Part shown: one piece after another, positions 52,333 to 63,922 of the stretch
How positions within the stretch are numbered: the stretch's first letter is position 1
How the letters are laid out: each line of letters starts with the position of its first letter
Assembly (NCBI RefSeq): GCF_002834295.1
Contig: NZ_PISP01000001.1
Coordinates: 1,612,001 to 1,676,000, forward strand
Origin: Rhodohalobacter barkolensis
Lineage (GTDB): Bacteria; Bacteroidota; Rhodothermia; Balneolales; Balneolaceae
Length of the DNA stretch: 64,000 nt
Reading direction: 5' to 3'
Program-made: the position numbers and the translations under genes
Notes under the pieces: generated by a model
The model's input: only the letters and a program-made list of their open reading frames with translations
The model's database searches: none
Told to the model about the DNA's origin: nothing

Positions 52333-52967
52333 TTCTTCTTTTTTTTATTAAATTCAATAACTGCCTGTCTGATCTGATCGTCCAGCTTCTTAATTTCCAC
52401 CGGTGGTATATCCTCATACACTGCATACCGAACCAGTATCATTTTCAGAACCCTGTCATTCAACGGAAGCTTATCTCCTTCCTTAGCGGAATCAATTTTA
52501 TCCCACAATCTTCTTAAAAGACTGACTTTAAACAGGAAGAAATAGATTATCCCAATGGTTACCGCCAAATACATCCCGCTGATACCCATGTAACTGAGTA
52601 CAACGGCTGCAATCAACACCTGAAGCAGTTCTGAATTTAAAATTCGAATCGGTGTTTCAAATACAATATTGACAAAAGCACTTTTTTTGTGATACCACCA
52701 GTAGTGAAACAGGAATGCTATAACGGCCGCAAGCCAGGTTTCTGTTACAAACGCCAACCCAAAGTAGATCAACATTGCCAGGGAATCTGCACTGTCAATC
52801 CAAACAACAGCTTTTGTGATCAAACTTTCAAAAGAGTGCTTCTTTAGCAGACCGGGCACATACTGTTCAACGGTATCGCGGGTAGCATGGAACCAGTGTC
52901 CACCCGAAGTGACCGTAGAAAATGGAGTTTCTAAAATATTTATTGAATGAGACTTCTTTGAAAACAT
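52329..52967 (-). CDS. Four-helix membrane protein, function unknown
   Basis: This 212-residue protein has a soluble N-terminal part (about 1-50), then membrane helices about 60-78, 80-92, 113-128 and 130-150, and a basic, charged tail ending FNKKKKK. The phrase FHYWWYHKKSAFVN between helices is distinctive. It overlaps the following phosphatase gene by 4 bp, so translation is coupled. I do not recognise the family. Confidence 0.75.
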   Translation of the reverse strand: MFSKKSHSINILETPFSTVTSGGHWFHATRDTVEQYVPGLLKKHSFESLITKAVVWIDSADSLAMLIYFGLAFVTETWLAAVIAFLFHYWWYHKKSAFVNIVFETPIRILNSELLQVLIAAVVLSYMGISGMYLAVTIGIIYFFLFKVSLLRRLWDKIDSAKEGDKLPLNDRVLKMILVRYAVYEDIPPVEIKKLDDQIRQAVIEFNKKKKK

Positions 52968-53034
52968 AATGGCTAAAGATAGCCTCTATTGATGAGAAAA
53001 AGAACTAAAAGGTATGCCCTTCACACCCGCCAAA

Positions 53035-53721
53035 TCACGCTTTTGCAACCGTAACTATCACAGATGGTTTTGAGTATGGAATGAGAACTCCGGCCAGTTC
53101 AAACGTTGTGGCACCCGTAGTAAAAACATCATCAATGAGTACCGGAATTCGATCCTTAACAGCTGCCGAATTTTTCAGTTGGAAAGCATTTCTCAAATTT
53201 CCAGTTCTTTTTTCTGCAGATAGTCCGGTTTGAGTTTTAGTTTTTCTGACTCTTTGAACTCCATTCGGTTCAATTATTTCCCAATGGGTTACCTTTGCAA
53301 ATCCTTCTCCTATTGCCCTGGCTTGATTATATCCCCGTTTACGTAATTTACTTCTGTGAAGCGGAACAGGAACAATAATGGGATCAAACTGTTCAAATAG
53401 TCTTTCTTGTTCAGAATCCATCTGATTCAGATAAGCGTCAGCCAATGTTCTACCCAACTCTTCGCCTACAGATCGAAGGAAATCATATTTCAGCTTATGC
53501 AGTAAATCCTGCAGGTATCCACCTTTATCAAACGACCACATGGCGAATTGCATTTGTACCGATTCAGGCAGTAGCTGTAGTTGTTCAGGATCAGGCTTAT
53601 CAAATCGTTGCTCTCTGCACCAAGGGCAAAGATGACTGTTTTTTTGATGTACTGATGATCCACAGCAAGCGCAAACCGTTGGAAATAACAGATCAATGAA
53701 TGGGCTCACTAATTTATTCAT
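53035..53721 (-). CDS. ComF-family phosphoribosyltransferase-like protein
   Basis: This 228-residue protein has an N-terminal zinc-binding pair CACCGSSVHQKNSHLCPWC (18-36), the conserved FAMWSFDKGGYLQDLLHKLK, the basic run VPLHRSKLRKRGYNQARAIG (ComF signature) and the PRPP-binding loop VLIDDVFTTGATTFELA near residue 195. ComF proteins take part in uptake of transforming DNA and phosphoribosyl metabolism. It faces away from the RodZ-like gene. Confidence 0.92.
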   Translation of the reverse strand: MNKLVSPFIDLLFPTVCACCGSSVHQKNSHLCPWCREQRFDKPDPEQLQLLPESVQMQFAMWSFDKGGYLQDLLHKLKYDFLRSVGEELGRTLADAYLNQMDSEQERLFEQFDPIIVPVPLHRSKLRKRGYNQARAIGEGFAKVTHWEIIEPNGVQRVRKTKTQTGLSAEKRTGNLRNAFQLKNSAAVKDRIPVLIDDVFTTGATTFELAGVLIPYSKPSVIVTVAKA

Positions 53722-53821
53722 AAGAAGTTTTACTGCATCGAGTTGGAATCCATGATTACTACTAATATGAACCGTTATTTATCCAAACCTTACAAAAATT
53801 GGTTCTTTTTCTTTTGAGTCT

Positions 53822-53851
53822 TTTGGAAAGCACGATAATTAATTAGATTTG
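53822..53851 (+). promoter_or_regulatory. Bacteroidota-type promoter for the RodZ-like gene
   Basis: TTTG (53822-53825) and TAGATTTG (53844-53851) fit TTTG / TAnnTTTG with an 18-bp spacer, 30 bp before the start codon. Confidence 0.55.
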
Positions 53852-53880
53852 AACATCGAAAATAACCCAAAAATTGTACT

Positions 53881-55005
53881 ATGCCTTCAATCGGGAAAGA
53901 TTTAGCGACCATCAGAAAGCACCTTGGTTTATCCATTCACGATATCCAAAGTGCCACAAAAATACCCTTATCAACTCTTGAGTCTATTGAAGACAACTCA
54001 ATTTTTGAAAAGTCTGATGAAATACAAACGTACATAAGAAGTTTTGTACGAACCTACGGACGAAAATTAAAACTGGATGACAACCTTGTGCTTGAGGCAC
54101 TGGATTCGCATGAAGTTGGTGGGTACAATCACGAGTTACTGCAGCCTTTCCCGAATTTGGCTCCACCCGCTCCAAAGCAGGCTGAGCTACCTGAACCTGA
54201 TAAAAAAACCGACTCTGAAAAGAAGGATGTACCAAAAGAGCCTGAGGAAGGTAAAAGACGATCAAAAATTCAGCCTGACTTCCCTGCTGAAGAAAATGAA
54301 AATATAAAAGAAAAAGATCAGGATAAGCCGGCTTCAACACCTGCACCCAAAACCGGCAAGTCAACATCCCCTCCCAATGTTCGAAGTGTTAACTGGGCAG
54401 ATATGGGTAAACGTTTTTCAACAAATCGCAGCAATACCCCAATAAGACTGATTGGAATTGCTATTGTAGTGCTTTTTGTGATTGCCTTAACCTACTATTT
54501 ATTTAGCAATGATTTCTTCATGTCGGATGATGTACAGCAAACGGATACAATACCGGTACCCGAAGAGACCGTAACTGAAGAGAACTCCGGTATACCGCTC
54601 GACATTGATGAAACACCTCAGGAAGCAGAGCCTGCTCCCCCGGCAGAGTTGGGAGAAACCCTCTACATCACAATCTACGCCGCAAATGACCGCCTTGATC
54701 CTGTTCGAGTCTGGAGCGATTTAAAACCACGAATTGATCCCTACTGGATGGAACAGGGAACTGCACTTAATTTTGAGTTTAGTGACACGATTCGGGTGCG
54801 TGGTCAATACAATCGGATGCTTCTCTTCATGAATGGTCACCGTATTGATGACGTCCGTCAGCAGTTCTACAATGATGAGGAAAATGCTGTTGAACTGACG
54901 CGGGATATTTTCGAAGACGATTCAAAATGGAGATCAACGATCCCGTTAGAACTCCCTCCGAACGTTGCAGAACCTGACTCTGTTGCCAACAGACCATCAT
55001 TTTAA
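53881..55005 (+). CDS. RodZ-like helix-turn-helix membrane protein
   Basis: This 374-residue protein has an N-terminal Xre/HTH domain (LATIRKHLGLSIHDIQSATK, IPLSTLESIEDN, about 6-70) in the cytoplasm, a Pro/Lys/Glu-rich linker (about 90-175), one helix (about 192-210, LIGIAIVVLFVIALTYYLF) and a periplasmic domain (about 260-355) like DUF4115. This is the RodZ layout, linking the cell-shape machinery (MreB) to the membrane. Upstream of ligA and the HD phosphodiesterase with a 20-bp gap, so an operon is likely. Confidence 0.85.
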   Translation: MPSIGKDLATIRKHLGLSIHDIQSATKIPLSTLESIEDNSIFEKSDEIQTYIRSFVRTYGRKLKLDDNLVLEALDSHEVGGYNHELLQPFPNLAPPAPKQAELPEPDKKTDSEKKDVPKEPEEGKRRSKIQPDFPAEENENIKEKDQDKPASTPAPKTGKSTSPPNVRSVNWADMGKRFSTNRSNTPIRLIGIAIVVLFVIALTYYLFSNDFFMSDDVQQTDTIPVPEETVTEENSGIPLDIDETPQEAEPAPPAELGETLYITIYAANDRLDPVRVWSDLKPRIDPYWMEQGTALNFEFSDTIRVRGQYNRMLLFMNGHRIDDVRQQFYNDEENAVELTRDIFEDDSKWRSTIPLELPPNVAEPDSVANRPSF

Positions 55006-55016
55006 CCATACGATAA

Positions 55017-57020
<2,004 letters not shown>

Positions 57021-57156
57021 TTTATTATCAGTTTGATAGGCACGGATTTTTAGCATTTTTCACAAAAATCAATTTTTGATAAAACCTCACCTTCCCTATA
57101 CTATGTTTTGGGTACTCGTTAAATGCAGAGATTACCTTTTCGACTAAATAATCATT

Positions 57157-59553
57157 ATGAGCTTTCTTGAAAAAATAGGTCTGGGACAAAAATCCCAAGA
57201 AGGATCTCCAAACATTGGCAAAAAGAAAAAACAGAAGCAGAAAGAAGCAGAAAAAAAGAAGATTAAATACCTTCGGATCCTGATTTTTTCGGTTTTTGTG
57301 ATCTCAATTCTCATCACACTACCGCAAACTACTTTTCAGCCCGTAGCCAGCTTTTCTGTCGGAGAACCCTGGAGATCAGATGATCTTACGGCACCGTTTA
57401 CATTCTCCTTGAAGAAGTCTGCTGCCGAACTTGAAGAAGAGCAACAGCAGATTCGTCAATCCACACCTCCGGTTTTCCATGTTGACCAAAGTGTTGCCAT
57501 TACTGTAGAAGCCCGAACGGACTCTGTGTATCGAAGTTTGCAGCCTGTTTTAGACAGCTACCTTCAGTGGCAACGCTCTAAAAGAAATGATGATGGCTCT
57601 GCACCAAACGACAGCACCCGCTATTTTCAGGAGCGAAGTTTTTCAAATCTGAATTTATCGGATGAAGCCTGGCTTACCATTCTGGATGATTATGAATCCA
57701 TCCAGATGTCTTCTGCAGATGAAACGCTTCTGATTGATCGAATCCGTTCCGGTATGCTGGATGTTGCCAATGAAATCCTTAGCAGGGGTGTAATAGACAG
57801 AGAAAAAGAAGCTATTGAGCAGGATGAAATAATTATTAGAAACCTGTTTGAACGAACAGAACGGACCATCACTTTATCCAGGACATATGATCTGAACGAG
57901 GCCGAAAACTATGCCTCCCTTCAGTTATCACAGTCATTTAACAGCCGGGCTGCAGAAGTTGCCTCCCAGTTATTCTCAAATATTATCGAACCCAATTACA
58001 TCTATAGTGAAGAGGATAGCGAAGCGATACTGAGTGAGCGGATGGATAATATTTCAACAACCAAAGGTGCTGTTGAACAGGGAGAAATCATCATTCGAAA
58101 GGGAGATCTCGTTACGGAAGAGAGAGCTCTCAAACTTGAAAGCCTGGCCGAAGCTCGTGCTGCTTCTGCAACAAACCGGGAGCGTCTGCTTCGATATCTT
58201 GGAGAATCTATTGTAATTATAGCAGCAGCTCTTGTATTCCTCTTCTATATCTATTTGTACCGTCGCAACATCTACAATAAACCATCTATGTTCCTTTTGG
58301 TATTTATTGTAATGGGAATTGTAATCTTAGCAAGTGCAGCCATTTACCAATTAGACAGTGTAAATAGCTTCATTGTTCCGATTGCTATAGCCCCGATAAT
58401 ACTCACTATTATATTCGACTCGAGAGTTGGTTTGATGTCTACCATTTCCCTGGCTATGATTACGGGAATTATTCATGATAACAGTTTTGAATATGTAATT
58501 GCCACTACAGTAGCCTGTAGTTTGGGTGTATTCTCTGTGAGGGATATCAAAAACCGGTCTCAATTTTTCTTCACAACTCCTGGAGTAGTTATGGGCAGTT
58601 ATCTGGTTGTATTGGCCGGTTTTGCGCTCGCTCGCTATTCTGGCTGGGAGCAATACAGTGCGGATTTAGTATTCGTGATTATCAACTCGATCTTTATCCT
58701 CTTTACTTATCCGCTAATACTGCTAATCGAGAAGTTATTTAAGATCACCACAGATTTCACCCTCTTAGAACTGGGTGATACCAATCTGCCGTTGATGAAA
58801 AGTTTAATGAATGTGGCACCCGGTACATTCCATCACAGTTTACAAGTTGCAAATCTTGCAGAATCAGCTGCATCCGATATTGGTGCCAACGCCCTCCTCT
58901 GCCGCGTGGGAGCCATGTATCACGATATCGGCAAAATGGAAAAACCCGGGTATTTCATTGAAAATCAGAATAAAGCCAATGATCACGACAAGTTAAAGCC
59001 TAAAATGAGTGCTCTTGTTATTAAAGCGCATGTTAGCGACGGTGTGAAAAAAGCCCATGAGCACAACCTTCCAAATGTAATTATTGATTTTATTAAGACT
59101 CACCACGGGACTTCTCTGATCAAATATTTTTATGGCAAAGCTCAGAATCAGAAAGAGACCATCCCCGAGGAAGATTTTCGGTATGATGGTCCAATTCCGT
59201 TTACCCGTGAACAAGGTATTTTAATGCTGGCCGATGGTGTTGAGGCGGCATCCAGATCAATGAAAGATCCAAACTACAGTAAGCTGGAAAACCTGATTAA
59301 CCGACTCGTTGACGACCATATCAACGACGGTCAGCTCAGCAACTGCCCCCTGACTTTCAAACAGATCCGGATAATAAAACAATCCTTTTTGAATATTTTA
59401 GTCGGAGTTTATCACAGCAGAATTGAGTATCCGGAGGAAAACGATAAAAATTCAAAAGGGAAAAACTCCAAAGAGAAAAAGAAAGAGACTGAAGCAGTAG
59501 AAAATATATCACAAAACGGCGGGGACGACCAAGACTCAAAGGTTGAGGATTAA
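57157..59553 (+). CDS. PgpH/YqfF-type membrane HD phosphodiesterase (likely c-di-AMP)
   Basis: This 798-residue protein has an N-terminal helix (about 40-57), an extracellular 7TM-HDED-like domain (about 75-335), a seven-helix bundle (about 348-540) and a cytoplasmic HDIG domain (about 550-740) with the metal set HHSLQVANLAESAASDIGA, MYHDIGKMEKPGYFI, KAHVSDGVKKAHEH and THHGTSLIKYFYGK. This is the PgpH family, which degrades cyclic di-AMP. The tail is a charged low-complexity stretch rich in Lys and Glu. It precedes xerC/D with 3 bases between. Confidence 0.93.
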   Translation: MSFLEKIGLGQKSQEGSPNIGKKKKQKQKEAEKKKIKYLRILIFSVFVISILITLPQTTFQPVASFSVGEPWRSDDLTAPFTFSLKKSAAELEEEQQQIRQSTPPVFHVDQSVAITVEARTDSVYRSLQPVLDSYLQWQRSKRNDDGSAPNDSTRYFQERSFSNLNLSDEAWLTILDDYESIQMSSADETLLIDRIRSGMLDVANEILSRGVIDREKEAIEQDEIIIRNLFERTERTITLSRTYDLNEAENYASLQLSQSFNSRAAEVASQLFSNIIEPNYIYSEEDSEAILSERMDNISTTKGAVEQGEIIIRKGDLVTEERALKLESLAEARAASATNRERLLRYLGESIVIIAAALVFLFYIYLYRRNIYNKPSMFLLVFIVMGIVILASAAIYQLDSVNSFIVPIAIAPIILTIIFDSRVGLMSTISLAMITGIIHDNSFEYVIATTVACSLGVFSVRDIKNRSQFFFTTPGVVMGSYLVVLAGFALARYSGWEQYSADLVFVIINSIFILFTYPLILLIEKLFKITTDFTLLELGDTNLPLMKSLMNVAPGTFHHSLQVANLAESAASDIGANALLCRVGAMYHDIGKMEKPGYFIENQNKANDHDKLKPKMSALVIKAHVSDGVKKAHEHNLPNVIIDFIKTHHGTSLIKYFYGKAQNQKETIPEEDFRYDGPIPFTREQGILMLADGVEAASRSMKDPNYSKLENLINRLVDDHINDGQLSNCPLTFKQIRIIKQSFLNILVGVYHSRIEYPEENDKNSKGKNSKEKKKETEAVENISQNGGDDQDSKVED

Positions 59554-59556
59554 TCA

Positions 59557-60468
59557 ATGTCGGCGTTCGAATCGGAACTGAAGCACTATCTCCAGTTCAT
59601 CAAACTCGAAAAAGGTTTGACAGATAATTCGGCTGCTTCCTACGAGAATGATCTGCGTCGATATCTCACATTTGTTTCCCACACTTTGAAAATCAACGGG
59701 TTAGATGGTATAACTCTTCAACACATTGAGCAGTATCTTGAAGAGCTGACCGATCTTGAACTGGCCGTCAGTACCATAGCAAGAAACATCTCCAGCATTC
59801 GAAGTTTTCATGAATTTGTTGTTGTAGAAAAACTGGCTGAAGCAAACCCCGCAGAATTAATTGAGTTACCCAAAAAGGCCAAAAAGCTTCCTGAAGTATT
59901 AAATCCACAGGAAGTTGAAGCCATTATCGACCAGGCCGATCGGACCACAATGGCAGGAATCCGTGATGCTGCCATCATGGAAACCCTCTATGCAAGTGGA
60001 ATGAGGGTTAGTGAGCTAACAGACCTTGAGATGGATCGCCTTTTCTTTGAAATTGGATTTATTCGTGTGGTTGGAAAAGGGAATAAGGAGCGGCTCGTAC
60101 CCGTTGGTGAAATTGCTCAGCTCGCCATTGAACACTACATTGAAACGGCACGTAAAGAGTTCTTAAATCCCAAAAAACCGACGAAATCTGAAAATAAAAT
60201 CTTTTTAAATCAACGCGGTGGACCTTTAACCCGAATGAGTATCTGGAATATTGTGAACAAATACGCTCAAAAGGCGGGAATAGAAAAGAATGTCTATCCC
60301 CATATTTTTCGCCACTCCTTTGCCACACATCTTCTTGAAGGAGGTGCCGACCTCAGGGCTGTCCAGGAAATGCTGGGGCATACTTCAATTATTACCACTG
60401 AAATTTATACCCATGTAGATCGTTCTCTTCTGCATCAGGTTCACAAAGAATTTCACCCGCGCGCATAA
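59557..60468 (+). CDS. Tyrosine recombinase XerC/XerD
   Basis: This 303-residue site-specific recombinase resolves chromosome dimers at dif. It has the N-terminal SAM-like core-binding domain (FIKLEKGLTDNSAASYENDL) and the catalytic domain with Arg in YASGMRVSELTDLEMDRL, the Lys strand GFIRVVGKGNKERLVPVG, HIFRHSFATHLLEGGADLRA (His-x-x-Arg), QEMLGHTSIITTEIYTHV (His and the nucleophile Tyr). Whether it is XerC or XerD cannot be decided here. It is not an integron integrase: the extra IntI alpha-helix patch is absent. Confidence 0.95.
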   Translation: MSAFESELKHYLQFIKLEKGLTDNSAASYENDLRRYLTFVSHTLKINGLDGITLQHIEQYLEELTDLELAVSTIARNISSIRSFHEFVVVEKLAEANPAELIELPKKAKKLPEVLNPQEVEAIIDQADRTTMAGIRDAAIMETLYASGMRVSELTDLEMDRLFFEIGFIRVVGKGNKERLVPVGEIAQLAIEHYIETARKEFLNPKKPTKSENKIFLNQRGGPLTRMSIWNIVNKYAQKAGIEKNVYPHIFRHSFATHLLEGGADLRAVQEMLGHTSIITTEIYTHVDRSLLHQVHKEFHPRA

Positions 60469-60505
60469 CCTCAACGTATATTTTTTAAAAAAAACTGATC
60501 CAACA

Positions 60506-62209
60506 ATGTCTCGAAATCTGCTCTCTCTCCTTTTCATCTTTTTATTTACATTTTTCTCTTCTCATGTGGTCTACGCTCAGGTAGGACAACCCGAAAGTTT
60601 TAAAAACGGTGTTGTCACTTCTGCCGACCAATACGCCTCAGAAGCCGGACTCGAAATTCTCCAGAAAGGCGGTAATGCTATTGATGCAGCCGTTGCCGTA
60701 CAATTTGCATTAGCGGTCACACTTCCCAGGGCAGGAAACATCGGCGGTGGTGGCTTTATGGTGCTTCACACTCAGAACGGAGAAGTCAATACGTTAGACT
60801 TTCGGGAGAAAGCACCTTCCAGGGCATCCAGAGATATGTACCTGGACGAGGACGGAAACTATCTCAGTGAAAAAAGTAAAATCGGAGGCCTCGCCTCAGG
60901 AGTGCCGGGTACAGTTGATGGCATGATTACCGCCCTAGAAAGATACGGCACCTTTGCTCTCGAAGTTGTGATGGAACCGGCCATTCGGTTAGCTGAAGAA
61001 GGCTACACATTGACGCATTCTCAGGCCAGGTCGTTAAACAGTGCAGCGGATCGATTGCGTGAATTTGAGGGCTCCAGAGAGATCTTTATTAAACCTGACG
61101 GATCACCCTGGAATGCCGGAGATCAATTTGTACAAAGAGACCTTGCCGAAACATTGAAAAGAATCGCTAATATGGGAAGGCGGGGATTCTACTCAGGTTT
61201 AACGGGAAGAATGATTGTGGATGAAATGAGGCGTGCCGGTGGTATTATAACCCTGAGAGATCTGCGCGACTACAAAAGTGTATGGCGGGATCCCATTAAA
61301 GCTGAGTTCATGGATTATGAACTCTTTATGATGCCTCCGCCCAGCAGCGGTGGTATTGTGTTCAAACAGGTTCTGGAGATGCTTCACGAATTAAATATCG
61401 AAGAGTACAGCCTCAATTCTGCCGACTATGTTCACCGCTTGGCCGAATCATTCAGAAGATCATTTGCAGATAGAAATTATTGGCTTGGAGATCCTGATTA
61501 TGCAAACGTTCCTATGGAAGAACTTCAAAACAACCGGTATCTGACCAACCGAATTTCAAACTTTGACCCAAAAAATGCCTCTTCCAGTGAAGATATTTCC
61601 CATGGAGAATTCAACGAATATGAAGAAAGTGATGAAACCACTCACTTTAATGTAGCCGATCAATATGGAAATGTTGTAGCTGTGAATACCACGCTTAACG
61701 GTTCATTTGGAAGTTTTGTTACCGTTAGCGGGGCCGGTTTTTTGATGAATAATGAAATGGATGATTTTTCTGCCAAACCGGGCGAACCCAATATGTTTGG
61801 CCTGATTGGTGCTGAAGCCAACTCAATTGAGCCCGGTAAACGAATGCTCAGCAGTATGAGCCCGACTATCGCAATCAAGGATGGCAAGCCTGTTTTTGCG
61901 GGTGGAGGTGCAGGCGGACCCCGAATCATTACGGCAACCCTTCAAAACTTCCTGAATATTGCCCTTTTTGATATGAATGCTCTTGAAGCCATTTCAGCAC
62001 CCCGAATACATCACCAGTGGCTGCCCGATCAACTGTATGTAGAAGGGCTCTACTTCTCTGAAGATACCATACATAATTTGACTGAATATGGACATCAGGT
62101 GCAAAAGATTGGGAACATTGCCCTTACCCATTTAATCCTGATCGACCCCGAAGGCCTGATGCAAGGTGCAGCAGACAGCCGGAGCTACGGAAGTGTAGCA
62201 GGTTATTAA
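60506..62209 (+). CDS. ggt: Gamma-glutamyltransferase
   Basis: This 567-residue Ntn-hydrolase has a signal peptide (LLFIFLFTFFSSHVVYAQ). The proenzyme should cleave itself before Thr378 in DETTHFNVADQYGNVVAVNT, making a large and a small subunit. Other landmarks: GGNAIDAAVAVQFALAVT, GGGGFMVLH, RPSR-type DFREKAPSRA, PPSSGGIVFKQVLEML, MLSSMSPTIAIKDGKPVFAG and GAGGPRIITATLQN. It breaks glutathione and gamma-glutamyl peptides in the periplasm. Confidence 0.95.
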   Translation: MSRNLLSLLFIFLFTFFSSHVVYAQVGQPESFKNGVVTSADQYASEAGLEILQKGGNAIDAAVAVQFALAVTLPRAGNIGGGGFMVLHTQNGEVNTLDFREKAPSRASRDMYLDEDGNYLSEKSKIGGLASGVPGTVDGMITALERYGTFALEVVMEPAIRLAEEGYTLTHSQARSLNSAADRLREFEGSREIFIKPDGSPWNAGDQFVQRDLAETLKRIANMGRRGFYSGLTGRMIVDEMRRAGGIITLRDLRDYKSVWRDPIKAEFMDYELFMMPPPSSGGIVFKQVLEMLHELNIEEYSLNSADYVHRLAESFRRSFADRNYWLGDPDYANVPMEELQNNRYLTNRISNFDPKNASSSEDISHGEFNEYEESDETTHFNVADQYGNVVAVNTTLNGSFGSFVTVSGAGFLMNNEMDDFSAKPGEPNMFGLIGAEANSIEPGKRMLSSMSPTIAIKDGKPVFAGGGAGGPRIITATLQNFLNIALFDMNALEAISAPRIHHQWLPDQLYVEGLYFSEDTIHNLTEYGHQVQKIGNIALTHLILIDPEGLMQGAADSRSYGSVAGY

Positions 62210-62218
62210 CCCGGAGAT

Positions 62219-63877
62219 TTATGATGTCTCAGTTTCTACTTTCTGCTTCTTCAGTTCCGGACTTGCAGCATTAGTAGCTTCCAAAGGGTGAATTGGAAAC
62301 AGGATCGCTATGGAGTTTTTCTGATCATCCAGAATCATTTCTCCCTTGATCTGCTTGGTTAAAGAACGAACCAGTTTCATGCTCAATTCCGTTTTGTTCT
62401 CCCAATCAAAAAGATAAGGTGGAAGCTGTCCATTTTCGCGTACCACAATATAGAACTGCTCATCATCAGCATAGAGATCAATACTGATAACGCCTTCTAC
62501 ATCTGATACATGAACGTGTTCGTACACCTGGCTTAGTATTTCATTGATTACCATACAGACCGGTACTGCACGCTCCAGATCCATCAGCAGGTCACCGGCA
62601 TAGAGTGAGATATCCGCTCCTGTACTTTCATGTCTGTAATCCTGCTCTAACCTGTTCGACAGTTTGATGACGTATGACTTAAGATTCAAAGAGTTATGAT
62701 TTCCAGACTGAGAGAGTAGTTCGTGCAGAAGTGAAATAGCCCGAATCCTGGATTTTGACCCTCTCAGGGTTTCAACCATAGATTCATCACCGGTCCGTTT
62801 CAGCTGCAGTTCAAAAAGTGCAAGTATAATCCCAAGATTGTTCTGAACCCGTCCGTGAATTTCGTTTAGCAGCAGGTCTCTTTCAGAGAGAGCTTTTTTA
62901 AGATCTTTCTCCCGTTTCTTTAATGCTGATGTCTGTTTATCAACTTCATCACTGAGGCTGTTATTCCAGGACGAGACGAGATAAATTCCGGTTAGTCCAA
63001 CTGTCAGAATTATTCCAATAGATATCCAGAATATCAGCTGATAGGATTCCGTTGCCAGGAATATTTTTTCCACGGCTATGGTTTCAGAATTCACTACGGC
63101 TTCAGCTATACCCCGGTTTCCTAAAATTCTTCCTCCCACTACAAACATCAAAACTACCACTACCACAGAAGAAATTGCACCATAAATCCAACCGAGCGTT
63201 ACCTGCTCTTTGGGTGCTGCTTTCATCAGTTTGTTGCGGTGTCGCAGTACGAATGGTGAGAAAAGAAATAGTAAGGGACCCACTATCAGAATTGATTGAA
63301 AAAATGCGCCGGTCCACCACCCGTTCCAAATTTTTACAGTCAAAACTGCATTCAATCCCTGATCCAAACTCCACACAAATGAACCCAGCGAACTGGCCAT
63401 TGCAGCAACAAGTGACACAACTGTAAAAAAGGCAACGCTCTTTATACTTCTTAAATCAATTGAAACCGGTACACAATGGTAAGCAAGGGCGTAAATACCG
63501 AGCCCCAGTACAAATGAAAAAGCAAACAGCAGAGACCACTGGATAGGCATTTGAGTAGAAAAAGCGATCACAAAGGAAGAAAGAAATACTGGGATAAATC
63601 CCCATTCAAAACCCATCCAAAAAAGTAAAAGGGACCCAATAATTAACGGAGGATAGATTAGAAAGAATTTGATGATGTTGACTTGATCAACATTGGCAGA
63701 AACCCAGCTTTCCGGAACCATAGCCAATACAGAATAGATGGAGAGTCCGATTAATACGACCCACCCTAAAATGGAAATGATTACTTTTAATTTGTTCTCC
63801 TGGAGCTTGCCCAGTAACTGATCCAATGCAAGCGGACTCCAATAACGGTTCTCATTTTCCGGTCTCTGTACATCCAT
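62219..63877 (-). CDS. Membrane sensor-kinase-like protein, HisKA_2 type with damaged catalytic motifs
   Basis: This 552-residue protein has about eight helices in the first 290 residues (MASE1-like: SILGWVVLIGLSIYSVLAMV onwards), a coiled coil near 300-335 (DKQTSALKKREKDLKKALSE) and a HisKA_2 box EIHGRVQNNLGIILALFELQ near residue 340. In intact members this box is EIHHRVKNNL and the conserved phosphate acceptor, by alignment with HWE kinases, is the His before Arg, which here is Gly. The ATPase N-box reads NEILSQVYEHV and the G1 region is ENGQLPPYLFD, not DNGxGLP. It is probably not an active kinase, but may sense and scaffold. Confidence 0.85.
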   Translation of the reverse strand: MDVQRPENENRYWSPLALDQLLGKLQENKLKVIISILGWVVLIGLSIYSVLAMVPESWVSANVDQVNIIKFFLIYPPLIIGSLLLFWMGFEWGFIPVFLSSFVIAFSTQMPIQWSLLFAFSFVLGLGIYALAYHCVPVSIDLRSIKSVAFFTVVSLVAAMASSLGSFVWSLDQGLNAVLTVKIWNGWWTGAFFQSILIVGPLLFLFSPFVLRHRNKLMKAAPKEQVTLGWIYGAISSVVVVVLMFVVGGRILGNRGIAEAVVNSETIAVEKIFLATESYQLIFWISIGIILTVGLTGIYLVSSWNNSLSDEVDKQTSALKKREKDLKKALSERDLLLNEIHGRVQNNLGIILALFELQLKRTGDESMVETLRGSKSRIRAISLLHELLSQSGNHNSLNLKSYVIKLSNRLEQDYRHESTGADISLYAGDLLMDLERAVPVCMVINEILSQVYEHVHVSDVEGVISIDLYADDEQFYIVVRENGQLPPYLFDWENKTELSMKLVRSLTKQIKGEMILDDQKNSIAILFPIHPLEATNAASPELKKQKVETETS

Positions 63878-63902
63878 GTGGTCCCTTAATCTTAATTACG
63901 TA

Positions 63903-63922
63903 ATATTAGAATGTTCTAATAT
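63903..63922. promoter_or_regulatory. 20-bp palindrome in front of the third kinase gene
   Basis: ATATTAGAATGTTCTAATAT is a perfect inverted repeat (9-bp arms, TG centre), 25 bp upstream of the minus-strand start. It looks like an operator for a dimeric regulator controlling this gene or the unseen neighbour to the right. Confidence 0.4.

Noticed and set aside
59557-60468. Xer recombinase as the missing integron integrase.
   Set aside because: It has the ordinary Xer layout and lies in a housekeeping operon far from the cassette; the IntI-specific extra segment is absent.
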